A stretch of DNA of 6,290 bases from Verrucomicrobiota bacterium (GCA_003219675.1 QHPW01000221.1:1-6290); one strand, 5' to 3'. Counted from the stretch's first letter, positions 1 through 5,739 are shown. Program-made: numbers and translations. The notes: generated by a model from the sequence alone, not told the origin.

Positions 1-14
1 TGGAACCGTTCTAT

Positions 15-839
15 ATGAAATTGACAAACTGGCGCCGCCATCGATCCAATCGCGGTTTTACGCTGATCGAGCTGTTGGTGGTCATCGCGATCATCGCCAT
101 TCTGGCCGGGCTGCTTTTGCCGGCCCTGGCGCGGGCCAAGGCGAAAGGGGAACGCATCGCCTGCTTGAATAATCTCCACCAGATCAGTCTGTTCATGCAG
201 CTTTACACGGACGAGAACCGCGACGTTTTTCCCGGCCATCGCAATAACAACCTCGGATTTAACAATGCCGACGAAAGAGCTTCGCTGACCAATTGGTGGG
301 GCACCACCATCATCGGATACTCGACCAACGGACTCACCAATCTCTTCCACTGTCCGAGCTTCAAAGGAAAACGCAGCGACAACGCCATCAAATGGGATTG
401 GAAATTCGACTGTCATCTGGTCGGTTACGGTTACAACGGTTACTTCCTCGGCATCCATCCTTATGACGATGGCGACAACCTGACCGTTGCCGGAATCAAA
501 TTCCCTACCCGGCCCTGGTTCAAAAGGTCCGCGATTGTCAGTCCGGCGGAGAATCTGTTAATCGGCGACGCGATGCCGAAATCCGACCTGAAATGGAGCA
601 GCAGCCTCTGGTGGCCGTCCTCCTGCATGAAACGCGATCCAAAACTGAGCGGTGGCGGATATGAGGGAATCGATCCGAACCGGCACCTGGGCACTGGGGT
701 GGCGGTCTTCAATGACGGACATTCGGAAGCGCGCAAAGACAGGGACATCAATCCGCAAAAGGACCCTTACCTTGGCGGGCCGGAGTCGCTGATCAACTCC
801 CGCCATTGGGACCCGCTCCAGCGCGCTGGGGGTCGTTAG
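15..839 (+). CDS. Prepilin-like protein, H-X9-DG type (type II secretion/pilin-like N-terminus)
   Basis: 274 residues, ATG start, TAG stop. Residues 7-13 are basic, then G14|F15-T-L-I-E19 forms a class III prepilin peptidase site: cleavage after G14, N-methylation of F15, Glu at mature position 5. A hydrophobic helix (about 17-38) would anchor the precursor in the inner membrane and form the pilin spine. The conserved segment CLNNLHQ (50-56) follows, as is usual in this family. Near the C-terminus H224 is followed by nine residues and D234-G235, the H-X9-DG signature of a pseudopilin-like family greatly expanded in Verrucomicrobia and Planctomycetes. Its substrates are unknown; a role in a type II secretion-like pseudopilus or as an anchored surface protein is inference. 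No partner secretion genes are visible. The start is 14 bases from the window edge, so upstream context is unseen, and only a weak GGA (2-4) precedes it. Length and C-terminus look complete. Confidence 0.93.
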   Translation: MKLTNWRRHRSNRGFTLIELLVVIAIIAILAGLLLPALARAKAKGERIACLNNLHQISLFMQLYTDENRDVFPGHRNNNLGFNNADERASLTNWWGTTIIGYSTNGLTNLFHCPSFKGKRSDNAIKWDWKFDCHLVGYGYNGYFLGIHPYDDGDNLTVAGIKFPTRPWFKRSAIVSPAENLLIGDAMPKSDLKWSSSLWWPSSCMKRDPKLSGGGYEGIDPNRHLGTGVAVFNDGHSEARKDRDINPQKDPYLGGPESLINSRHWDPLQRAGGR

Positions 840-886
840 CCGGGAGCTTCCACCGACCTCACAATCGCGCATCGTGACCATGAAAC

Positions 887-960
887 GGTGGGGCGAGACT
901 CCGTCGAGCCCTGATCTCCCAACCACAGAAAGTCAGGGCTCGACGGAGTCTCGCCCCACC
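887..960. repeat. Palindromic element A: 28-bp perfect inverted repeat, 18-nt loop
   Basis: The left arm (887-914, beginning GGTGGGGCGAGACTCC) is perfectly complementary to the right arm (933-960), with an 18-base loop (915-932). Both sides carry an inward-facing border: CATGAA at 879-884 on the left, and the complement of a TTGAACGGGTGG sequence at 956-967 on the right. No T-run follows the right arm, so this is not a standard intrinsic terminator, although it could still slow transcription beyond the prepilin-like gene. The perfect arms suggest recent origin or maintenance by conversion. A REPIN- or MITE-like interspersed repeat is the best interpretation. Confidence 0.85.
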
Positions 961-1024
961 CGTTCAAGGAGAGGGAACACTTCCAAAACCTGGAGGCGCA
1001 TTCGGCCCATGAAGCCCAAGACAC

Positions 1025-1130
1025 GTAGCGCGGGCATCTTGCCTGCCAGTTCTGCGGGCATCCTTGCCCGCAGTTCTTCCTGGCGGCAGGGATGCCGTCG
1101 CAACTGGCACGCAGGGAATGCGTGCGCTAC
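1025..1130. repeat. Palindromic element B: branched, multi-stem repeat
   Basis: Several nested complementary pairs are visible. The outer arms GTAGCGC..GCAT (1025-1037) pair with 1118-1130, with two central mismatches. TGCCAGTT (1044-1051) pairs perfectly with AACTGGCA (1102-1109). Within that lie a perfect 9-bp hairpin with a 4-base loop (1052-1060 with 1065-1073) and a CGGCA/TGCCG hairpin (1084-1088 with 1093-1097). The GCGGGCATCTTGCC-like units at 1030-1046 and 1054-1071 are two related copies. Borders are CATGAA at 1008-1013 and the complement of CATGAACCGGGTGG at 1130-1143, matching element A. No protein is encoded. Confidence 0.75.
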
Positions 1131-1221
1131 CACCCGGTTCATGGAGAAGGAGCCGCTCCTATGGGCGGGGTCCGTTCGAGCGTTTTGCGCAAATTTCCCA
1201 GGCTTACACCAATGGGAAGTT

Positions 1222-1250
1222 TTGAACCCGATGGCGCCGAGCCATATCCA
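1222..1250 (+). promoter_or_regulatory. Possible weak sigma70-type promoter for the kinase gene
   Basis: TTGAAC (1222-1227) and TATCCA (1245-1250) are separated by 17 bases and lie 38 bases upstream of the GTG start. The match to TTGACA/TATAAT is partial (four and three of six). It is listed because spacing and location fit, but it could be chance. An alternative is TAGAGT at 1276-1281, preceded by TG, which would give an almost leaderless transcript. Confidence 0.2.
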
Positions 1251-1287
1251 AACTTGTAGTAGGAACGTTAAATGCTAGAGTAAAACC

Positions 1288-2301
1288 GTGACGCCCTCAT
1301 CCAATGAAGTCCGCAAACCGTTGCGCATGGTCGCTTGCGCCGGCTGCGGCGCGAAGGTCTTCATCTCCGGCGATCTGCCGCCGCTCTCCACCACACCCTG
1401 CACCAAATGCGGCCATCCCGTCATGATGCCGATGCGTTTGCGGCAATTCGAGTTGCGGGATGCGATCGCTTCGGGCGGGATGGGGACGGTGTATCGGGCG
1501 GTCGATCTGATGCTTGAACGTGAAGTGGCGGTGAAACTCATGCGCAAAGAGCTCGTCGAAGACGCGAAGTCGCTGGAGAGTTTTTATCGCGAAGCCCGCG
1601 CTTGCGCGGCGCTGAACCATACCAACATCATTCACATCTACACGTTCGACGAGTTTGAGGGCCAGCTCTACCTCGCCATGGAACTGGCCGACCGCGGCAG
1701 TCTGGATAACAGAATTGAAGAACAAGGCCGGCTGTCGGAGTTGCAGGTGCTGGACATTGGCATCAAAGTCGCCTCGGCGCTCGGCACCGCGCTCAAGCAC
1801 AACCTCCTGCACCGCGACATCAAACCGGGCAACATTTTGTTCAACGCCGAGGGCGAGCCCAAGCTGGTGGATTTCGGCCTGGCCCGCAGCACCGAGGCGG
1901 ACACCGAATACGACACCGCCGTGTGGGGGACCCCTTACTACATCTCGCCCGAAAAAGTAAAGCGGGAACGCGAGGACTTCCTGTCGGACATGTACAGTCT
2001 GGCAGGCACGCTCTATCACGCGTTGACCGGCCATGTTCCTTTCGAGGCGCCGACGGTCGAGGAGGTCGTCACCGCGCACATTCACACGCCGTTGACTCCA
2101 CCCTCCCAGGTTATTCCTGAAATCACCGAGCCGACCAGCGAGGCGCTGGTGATTGCGATGGCCAAAAATCCGGCCGAACGCTATCGCACTTACGACGACT
2201 TCCGAATGGCGCTGGAGGCGTCGCGCAGCCAGTTGTTAATCGGCCAGCTCAGGGCCAAGAAGGAGACCGGCCCGGTTGGGCGAAGCTGGTGGCGGCGGTA
2301 A
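1288..2301 (+). CDS. Hanks-type Ser/Thr protein kinase with N-terminal zinc ribbon
   Basis: 337 residues, GTG start, TAA stop. It transfers phosphate from ATP to Ser/Thr of unknown target proteins, probably in the cytoplasm because no transmembrane helix follows the kinase domain. A short CxxC...CxxC module (C17, C20, C38, C41) looks like a zinc ribbon. The kinase domain spans about 54-312: glycine loop G63-G-M-G-T-V, ATP lysine K83 in VAVK, helix-C E102, catalytic loop H175-R-D-I-K-P-G-N182, Mg-binding D195-F-G, activation segment GTPYYISPE (214-222, an APE variant) and D234 of subdomain IX. All catalytic residues are present, so it should be active. A start at ATG 1327 (residue 14) would still keep the first cysteine pair. 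The ribosome site is poor (GAG at 1278-1280). No sensor domain such as PASTA is present. Neighbours give no clue to the substrate. The zinc-ribbon function is inference. Confidence 0.94.
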   Translation: MTPSSNEVRKPLRMVACAGCGAKVFISGDLPPLSTTPCTKCGHPVMMPMRLRQFELRDAIASGGMGTVYRAVDLMLEREVAVKLMRKELVEDAKSLESFYREARACAALNHTNIIHIYTFDEFEGQLYLAMELADRGSLDNRIEEQGRLSELQVLDIGIKVASALGTALKHNLLHRDIKPGNILFNAEGEPKLVDFGLARSTEADTEYDTAVWGTPYYISPEKVKREREDFLSDMYSLAGTLYHALTGHVPFEAPTVEEVVTAHIHTPLTPPSQVIPEITEPTSEALVIAMAKNPAERYRTYDDFRMALEASRSQLLIGQLRAKKETGPVGRSWWRR

Positions 2302-2332
2302 CCAGTCGAGGGAGGCGCACCGTAGCAGGGGT

Positions 2333-2656
2333 TTACTTTTGGGGATCGCCTTTCACAACGAATTGCCAAAAGAGACTAACCACGGCGAAGACTGTTGCCC
2401 CGAGCAAACCGTTTACGATGAGACCAAACGCGTAAGTGTTCGCGAAGTCTGTATGTTCAATGCCCAAACTCGAGGCCAGCACGCTCGCGGGAAAGTCTAT
2501 GAGAAAAACAAGACCGAGAAACGTGTCGGGCCAAAAGTCTCCCGACGTGCCACGACCCCAAACGCGATAGCCGAACACAATCCCTAAATCAATCATAACA
2601 CATACAACAGCGCCGCAGATTGCAGCTCTGATATATGGCGCGAGTTTCTTTCTCAA
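2333..2656 (-). CDS. Small hypothetical membrane protein, three predicted helices
   Basis: I do not recognise this 107-residue protein. It has three hydrophobic stretches fitting membrane helices: about 10-31, 44-66 and 76-101. The N-terminus (RKK) and C-terminus (VKGDPQK) are basic. This regular pattern and the TAA stop argue for a real gene rather than a shadow frame. The start is uncertain. The given start is TTG, five codons after an in-frame stop, and the first in-frame ATG is only at residue 21, inside helix 1, which would damage that helix. No good ribosome site is seen. It converges on the kinase gene with 31 bases between the stops and no clear terminator hairpin there. A degraded fragment of a longer membrane protein is possible. 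Confidence 0.55.
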   Translation of the reverse strand: MRKKLAPYIRAAICGAVVCVMIDLGIVFGYRVWGRGTSGDFWPDTFLGLVFLIDFPASVLASSLGIEHTDFANTYAFGLIVNGLLGATVFAVVSLFWQFVVKGDPQK

Positions 2657-2731
2657 AACGCGGATTTTTCATTGCCCAACAGCTCGCTTCGCTTTCTTCC
2701 CAGCCGCTAGCCCATGAACCGTCTCCCTCCA

Positions 2732-2803
2732 TAGCGGCGTCTCGGCAGAGCGCCGCTGGCTGGTTGTTGTCACGATTTGCGGCGCTCTGCCGAGACGCCG
2801 CTA
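2732..2803. repeat. Palindromic element C: 25-bp perfect inverted repeat, 22-nt loop
   Basis: The left arm (2732-2756, beginning TAGCGGCGTCTCGGCAGAGC) is perfectly complementary to the right arm (2779-2803), with a loop at 2757-2778. Outside the core, CATGAAC (2713-2719) and GTTCATG (2809-2815) form a second inverted pair, matching the borders of elements A and B. No T-run follows. The core differs in sequence from A and B, so similarity lies in architecture and borders. Confidence 0.85.
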
Positions 2804-2864
2804 CGCCCGTTCATGACCACAATGCGCGGTTGCAAAAACGTCGAAGTTTTCCATAAACCGTCCA

Positions 2865-2920
2865 CTCACCCCTTCCCTCTCCCCATCCGATGGGGAGAGG
2901 GTGGCCGGAGGCCGGGTGAG
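2865..2920. repeat. Short CTCACCC...GGGTGAG palindromic repeat
   Basis: CCCTCTCCCCATC (2875-2887) is perfectly complementary to 2889-2901 with a single base between them. An outer pair, CTCACCC (2865-2871) and GGGTGAG (2914-2920), encloses it, and a small GGCC-GGA-GGCC hairpin (2903-2913) sits on the right side. From memory, repeats of this CTCACCC/CTCTCCCC type occur between genes in many Gram-negative genomes. It lies 40 bases beyond the end of the ThuA-like gene but lacks a T-run on either strand. Confidence 0.75.
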
Positions 2921-2960
2921 GGGGCTTCTCAGGGTTCAAGGGGGCAATGCGCGTTCAAAG

Positions 2961-3685
2961 TTAGGGGCGTTCTCTCCCTGATTCAGGCGCAGGACGGTTC
3001 AAGGTCCAGAAAACCGCGTTCACCAGCAATCGCCGGAATGCGGCATTATCGAAATCCTTGGGATGCCCCAGGGACGTATAGAAAACCCGCGCGCTCTTGT
3101 AGCTGTGCGTCCAGGCCACCGGCTCCGGCGGCTGGTTGGTGACACTGCTCATTAACAACACCGTGGACGATCGGGGCAACGGCGTGTTGAGGTAAAGCGA
3201 ACCGCCGGCGACAAATTCCCTGTCCACGCCTTTCAAGATGGGGTTATCCGCGGTTTCGGTGACAATTCTGACGGTGGCGACCAGTTTGTCACCGTAGTGG
3301 TTGTGATAGTTGCCTCCGAGCACGTCGCGACCGTGCGCAGGCCGATGAGCGGTTTTCCCGAATCCAGGTAATTTTTGATTCTGCCAAGCTGCTCCTCCGG
3401 CAAGGTCATGCGGCGAACGAACAGAACAACCAGGTCCGCCCTGGCGAGCGCGTCGAGGCCGGGAATGTCTTCGCCTTTCGTACGCTCCAGATAGACGCAG
3501 TTGAAACCGTAATTCGTCTCCAGGTAGTGTTTGAACACCGGCAATGTCTCGGCAGACTTATATTCAAATTCGCCGGAGATCAGGACAATGGTCGGCTTCG
3601 CCGTCGGCGCCGCTATGCTGTGGGGTTCAATCGCAAGCAAGAAAATTGTCAGGCAGCCCGCGAGACTGAGGGAGAACTTCTTCAT
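2961..3685 (-). pseudogene. Secreted ThuA-like domain protein, interrupted by a frameshift
   Basis: Two minus-strand frames together give one ThuA-like protein, a class I glutamine amidotransferase-like fold linked to sugar utilisation, exact reaction unsettled. The first part starts at ATG 3685: MKKF, a hydrophobic signal segment (about 5-19) ending near SIAA, then the strand PTIVLISGEFEYKS, the LVVLFVRRMTLPEEQ segment and GKPLIGLRT (110-118). Past T118 (3332) this frame becomes nonsense and stops at 3233. The family sequence resumes in another frame: GRDVLGGNYHNHYGDK from about 3332, through VFYTSLGHPKDF and a typical C-terminus FRRLLVNAVFWTLNRP, to TAA at 2961-2963. ThuA-like relatives normally have a segment with SHAF after GLRT, which is absent here, so a small deletion that also shifted the frame is likely. 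The gene is divergent from the beta-propeller gene (153 bases between starts). A sequencing or assembly error cannot be excluded. Confidence 0.82.
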
Positions 3686-3752
3686 GGCTTTGACTGAGTC
3701 ATAGGATCGAAAACTGCGGCTGTCCAGCTCGGATTGCATTCCTGAATCCGCC

Positions 3753-3781
3753 TTGTCTTCCCCACGCCCGCCTGTTATACG
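3753..3781 (+). promoter_or_regulatory. Candidate promoter for the beta-propeller gene
   Basis: TTGTCT (3753-3758) and TATACG (3776-3781) are separated by 17 bases, and TG at 3773-3774 forms an extended -10. It lies in the 153-base divergent region, about 57 bases upstream of the start codon. Each hexamer matches four of six consensus positions. I found no comparable pair on the opposite strand for the ThuA-like gene. Confidence 0.3.
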
Positions 3782-3827
3782 CCTGCGCAGTTCACCTGAA
3801 TCAGCGCCTGGAATCTGTGCCGGGCGC

Positions 3828-3832
3828 AGGAG
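3828..3832 (+). promoter_or_regulatory. Ribosome binding site AGGAG of the beta-propeller gene
   Basis: AGGAG lies six bases before ATG 3839. It is the only strong Shine-Dalgarno match at a gene start in this window, and it fixes the start of the secreted beta-propeller protein just ahead of its signal peptide. Confidence 0.75.
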
Positions 3833-3838
3833 ACAATT

Positions 3839-5137
3839 ATGAACAACCGCAAGAAAATATTGGTTCTGCTTTTCATGCTGGGCGCCCAGGCCGCGCTCGC
3901 GCCCCATTCATTGCGAGCGGAAAACTGGCCGCATTGGCGCGGACCGTCTTTCAACGGCTCCACGACGGAAAAAGGGCTCCCGGCCACTTTCTCAAAAACT
4001 GAAAGTGTAAAATGGGTGGCGAACCTTCCCGGCCCTTCCGCCGGCACGCCCGTCATCTGGAACGACCGCGTCTTTGTCAGTTCCGTGGACCAGCAAGCGA
4101 GGACACTCCAGGCCATGTGCCTCGACCGCGCCGTTGGCAAAACACTCTGGCAACGCCAGACCGGCGTCGGTATCAGCCTCGACGAAAAAAGCAACTTCGC
4201 GTCACCTTCGCCGGTCACCGACGGCAAGCGGGTCTGGTTCTTTTACGGCAACGGCGAACTGGCGGCGTTCGACCTCGACGGCAAACAAATCTGGTCGCGC
4301 AACATCCAGAAGGACTACGGCCAGTTCGCGTTTCAATGGACGTTTGGCAGCAGCCCGACCTTTTACGCCGGCCGCCTTTCTCTGCAAGTCCTGCAACGCG
4401 ACGTGCCGGTCCATGGGCGGGGGCACGCGGACGGCCCGATCGATTCGTTCCTGCTGGGGCTCGATCCGCAAACCGGCAAGGAACTCTGGAGGGTTGTTCG
4501 TCCCACGCCGATTCCGTTCACTTTCAGTGGCCGGACCGAACTGCTCATCGCCGGGGGCGACTGCATCACCGGACACGACCCGGCCAATGGCAAGGAACCT
4601 TGGCGCTGGGGCACGTGGAATCCGAACAGAATCACGCACTGGCGCCTGGTTCCTTCGCCGGTCGCCGGCGGCGGTGTCGTGCTGGCCTGCGGGCCGAAGG
4701 GCGCGCCGGTCTTCGCGGTCAAAGCGGGCGGGCACGGCACGCTGAACGACTCGGGATTGGCCTGGACGAGCGCGGAGCGCGAAATCTCCTCCGATGTGAG
4801 CACGCCATTGTTTTACGAAGGTCGCTTCTACATTCTTAACAGCGACCGACGAACCCTCGCCCGCGTTGTGCCGGAAACCGGCAAGGTCGAATGGACGGGC
4901 GACACGGGCAGCCAGGCGAAAATCGAAGCTTCGCCCACGGCCGCCGACGGCAAAATTTATTTTTTGAACCATCGCGGCGATGTGTTCGTGGTCGAGGCGG
5001 GCGAGCAATTCAAGCTGCTCAACACCGCCGCGATGGGCGACGAAGGCGACCATGACCTGCGTTCCAGCATCGCCATCGCGCACGGCTGCCTGTTCATCCG
5101 CACAGCCTCCAAACTTTACTGCGTGGGGAAAGAATAG
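3839..5137 (+). CDS. Secreted PQQ-like beta-propeller repeat protein
   Basis: 432 residues, ATG start, TAG stop. Residues 1-27 form a signal peptide: basic NNRKK, a hydrophobic core (7-21), probable cleavage after SLRA (27). The mature start ENWPHWRGP is a common opening of secreted PQQ-like repeat proteins in Verrucomicrobia and Planctomycetes. Blade motifs of the type G-K-x-x-W recur: VGKTLW (99-104), DGKQIW (147-152), TGKELW (212-217), NGKEPW (250-255) and TGKVEW (347-352). It should fold as a beta-propeller in the periplasm or outside the cell. Whether it binds PQQ is unknown, and most such proteins lack a proven catalytic role. Between LWRVVRP (216-222) and TPIPFTFSGRTELL the chain appears shorter than relatives I recall, suggesting a small in-frame loss. 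It is divergent from the ThuA-like gene and may be co-expressed with it. Confidence 0.92.
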   Translation: MNNRKKILVLLFMLGAQAALAPHSLRAENWPHWRGPSFNGSTTEKGLPATFSKTESVKWVANLPGPSAGTPVIWNDRVFVSSVDQQARTLQAMCLDRAVGKTLWQRQTGVGISLDEKSNFASPSPVTDGKRVWFFYGNGELAAFDLDGKQIWSRNIQKDYGQFAFQWTFGSSPTFYAGRLSLQVLQRDVPVHGRGHADGPIDSFLLGLDPQTGKELWRVVRPTPIPFTFSGRTELLIAGGDCITGHDPANGKEPWRWGTWNPNRITHWRLVPSPVAGGGVVLACGPKGAPVFAVKAGGHGTLNDSGLAWTSAEREISSDVSTPLFYEGRFYILNSDRRTLARVVPETGKVEWTGDTGSQAKIEASPTAADGKIYFLNHRGDVFVVEAGEQFKLLNTAAMGDEGDHDLRSSIAIAHGCLFIRTASKLYCVGKE

Positions 5138-5193
5138 ATCTCGCTTCGCAGCTCCGGCTTGCCCGCGCTGTGGCTTCCTGCTTCACTGCCGGC

Positions 5194-5739
5194 GTGGCGT
5201 TGCCGTACAAAATCTCCACGCTCCTTTACTGCTTCAACGAGCGCGATGAATCGCTGTTGCTGGAGCGGCGCAAGGAACCGAATCGCGGACTCTAGAGTCC
5301 CTGCGGCGGCAAGTTGAAAATGGAAACCGGCGAGTCACCCTATGCCTGCGCCTGTCGCGAAGCGGAAGAGGAAATCGGCTTGAAAATATCACTCGCGGAT
5401 TTGCATCTGACCGGCATCGTCAGCGAACACGGTTATGAAGATCAGGCGCATTGGCTGATGTTTTTGTTCGAGGTAAGAAAGAAACTGCTGAAACTCCCGC
5501 CGCCACACGATGAAGGGCGCTTTGAATTTTTCTCCGTCGGTGCGCTGAAGCGCCTGCCTCTGCCGCAAACCGATCGCGAGCAGATCTGGCCATTGTTCTG
5601 GCGGCACCGCGGCGGTTTCTTCGCCGCGCATTGCCGTTGTCATCCGGATGGCCGCGACGACTGGACACTGGAGGAATCCAATCAACCATCAACCATCAAC
5701 CATCAACCATCCGGCAATGCCCGACGAACCGATCATTGA
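5194..5739 (+). pseudogene. Nudix hydrolase interrupted by an in-frame amber codon
   Basis: One continuous frame reads as a Nudix hydrolase (cleaves nucleoside diphosphates linked to another group) except for TAG at 5293-5295. Before it: YKISTLLYCFNERDE and LLLERRKEPNRGL. After it: SPCGGKLKMETGESPYACAC and REAEEEIGL (the Nudix box), then QAHWLMFLFEV and PQTDREQIWPLFW. Relatives have LWSP here, so TGG (Trp) to TAG is one base change. The start is unclear: GTG 5194 or TTG 5200 fits the N-terminus, and neither has a ribosome site. As read, the first product would be about 33 residues. Restarting at TTG 5314 or ATG 5320 would lose the first strands and the glycines of the box. The glycine-to-Glu spacing in the box seems two residues longer than the standard G-x5-E. 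The natural C-terminus is probably near DDWTLEES; the frame then runs through a 7-bp tandem repeat and stops inside tadA. TAG ends two intact genes here, so recoding is unlikely. Confidence 0.8.
5681..5711. repeat. Heptanucleotide tandem repeat (ATCAACC), 4.4 copies
   Basis: Four perfect tandem copies of ATCAACC (5681-5708) are followed by ATC. The repeat lies in the 3' part of the Nudix frame and ends six bases before the tadA ATG. Since seven is not a multiple of three, a change in copy number would alter where the Nudix frame ends and the spacing to tadA. It occupies the place where a ribosome site for tadA would be expected. Confidence 0.9.

Larger units (their letters stand above)
840..1287. 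other. Gene-free stretch carrying two palindromic repeat elements
   Basis: I see no convincing gene in these 448 bases. They separate the prepilin-like gene from the kinase gene. Open frames that cross the stretch are made largely of repeat sequence and show no recognisable protein. The contents are a 28-bp perfect inverted repeat (887-960), a branched palindromic element (1025-1130), a minor hairpin AGGAG-CCG-CTCCT (1148-1160), and about 120 bases of unique sequence before the kinase start, where its promoter should lie. Confidence 0.8.
2657..2960. other. Gene-free stretch with two different palindromic repeats
   Basis: These 304 bases lie between the small membrane-protein gene and the end of the ThuA-like gene. 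They contain palindromic element C (2732-2803, borders 2713-2828) and a short CTCACCC-type palindrome (2865-2920). I see no convincing coding region. Promoter signals for the minus-strand gene at 2656 should be in the first part, but none is convincing. Confidence 0.75.

Noticed and set aside
887..960. Intrinsic terminator after the prepilin-like gene
   Set aside because: The stem is very strong, but the sequence after it is CGTTCAAGG with no T-run. The border motifs fit a dispersed repeat better.
887..1130. CRISPR array
   Set aside because: The repeats are long palindromes that differ from each other. There are no regularly spaced identical repeats, no spacers of even length and no cas genes.
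874..1278. Open frame of 134 codons between the prepilin-like and kinase genes
   Set aside because: It runs through both palindromic elements and its sequence is dictated by the repeats. It has no known domain and no ribosome site.
1297..2085. Long open frame antisense to the kinase gene
   Set aside because: It lies wholly within a kinase gene with all catalytic motifs and has no recognisable domain. Long antisense frames are expected in GC-rich coding DNA.
2276..2587. Plus-strand open frame overlapping the end of the kinase gene
   Set aside because: It is hydrophilic and featureless, and is antisense to the small membrane protein, whose three-helix pattern is the better gene candidate.
3320..3345. 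Programmed ribosomal frameshift in the ThuA-like gene
   Set aside because: There is no slippery heptamer or homopolymer at the junction, and an expected conserved segment seems to be missing, which points to a deletion.
3686..3907. N-terminal extension of the ThuA-like protein up to position 3907
   Set aside because: The extension would place a signal peptide 75 residues inside the protein and would overlap the beta-propeller gene start. ATG 3685 gives a normal secretion signal.
4202..5083. Long open frame antisense to the beta-propeller gene, plus plus-strand frames at 4012-4839 and 4074-4745
   Set aside because: All are Arg/Ala/Pro-rich low-information translations overlapping a well-supported gene. 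They are shadows.
5293..5295. Programmed recoding of TAG (alternative code, pyrrolysine)
   Set aside because: TAG ends two intact genes at natural C-termini in this window, and the position corresponds to a Trp, reachable by one base change from TGG. No recoding element is evident.
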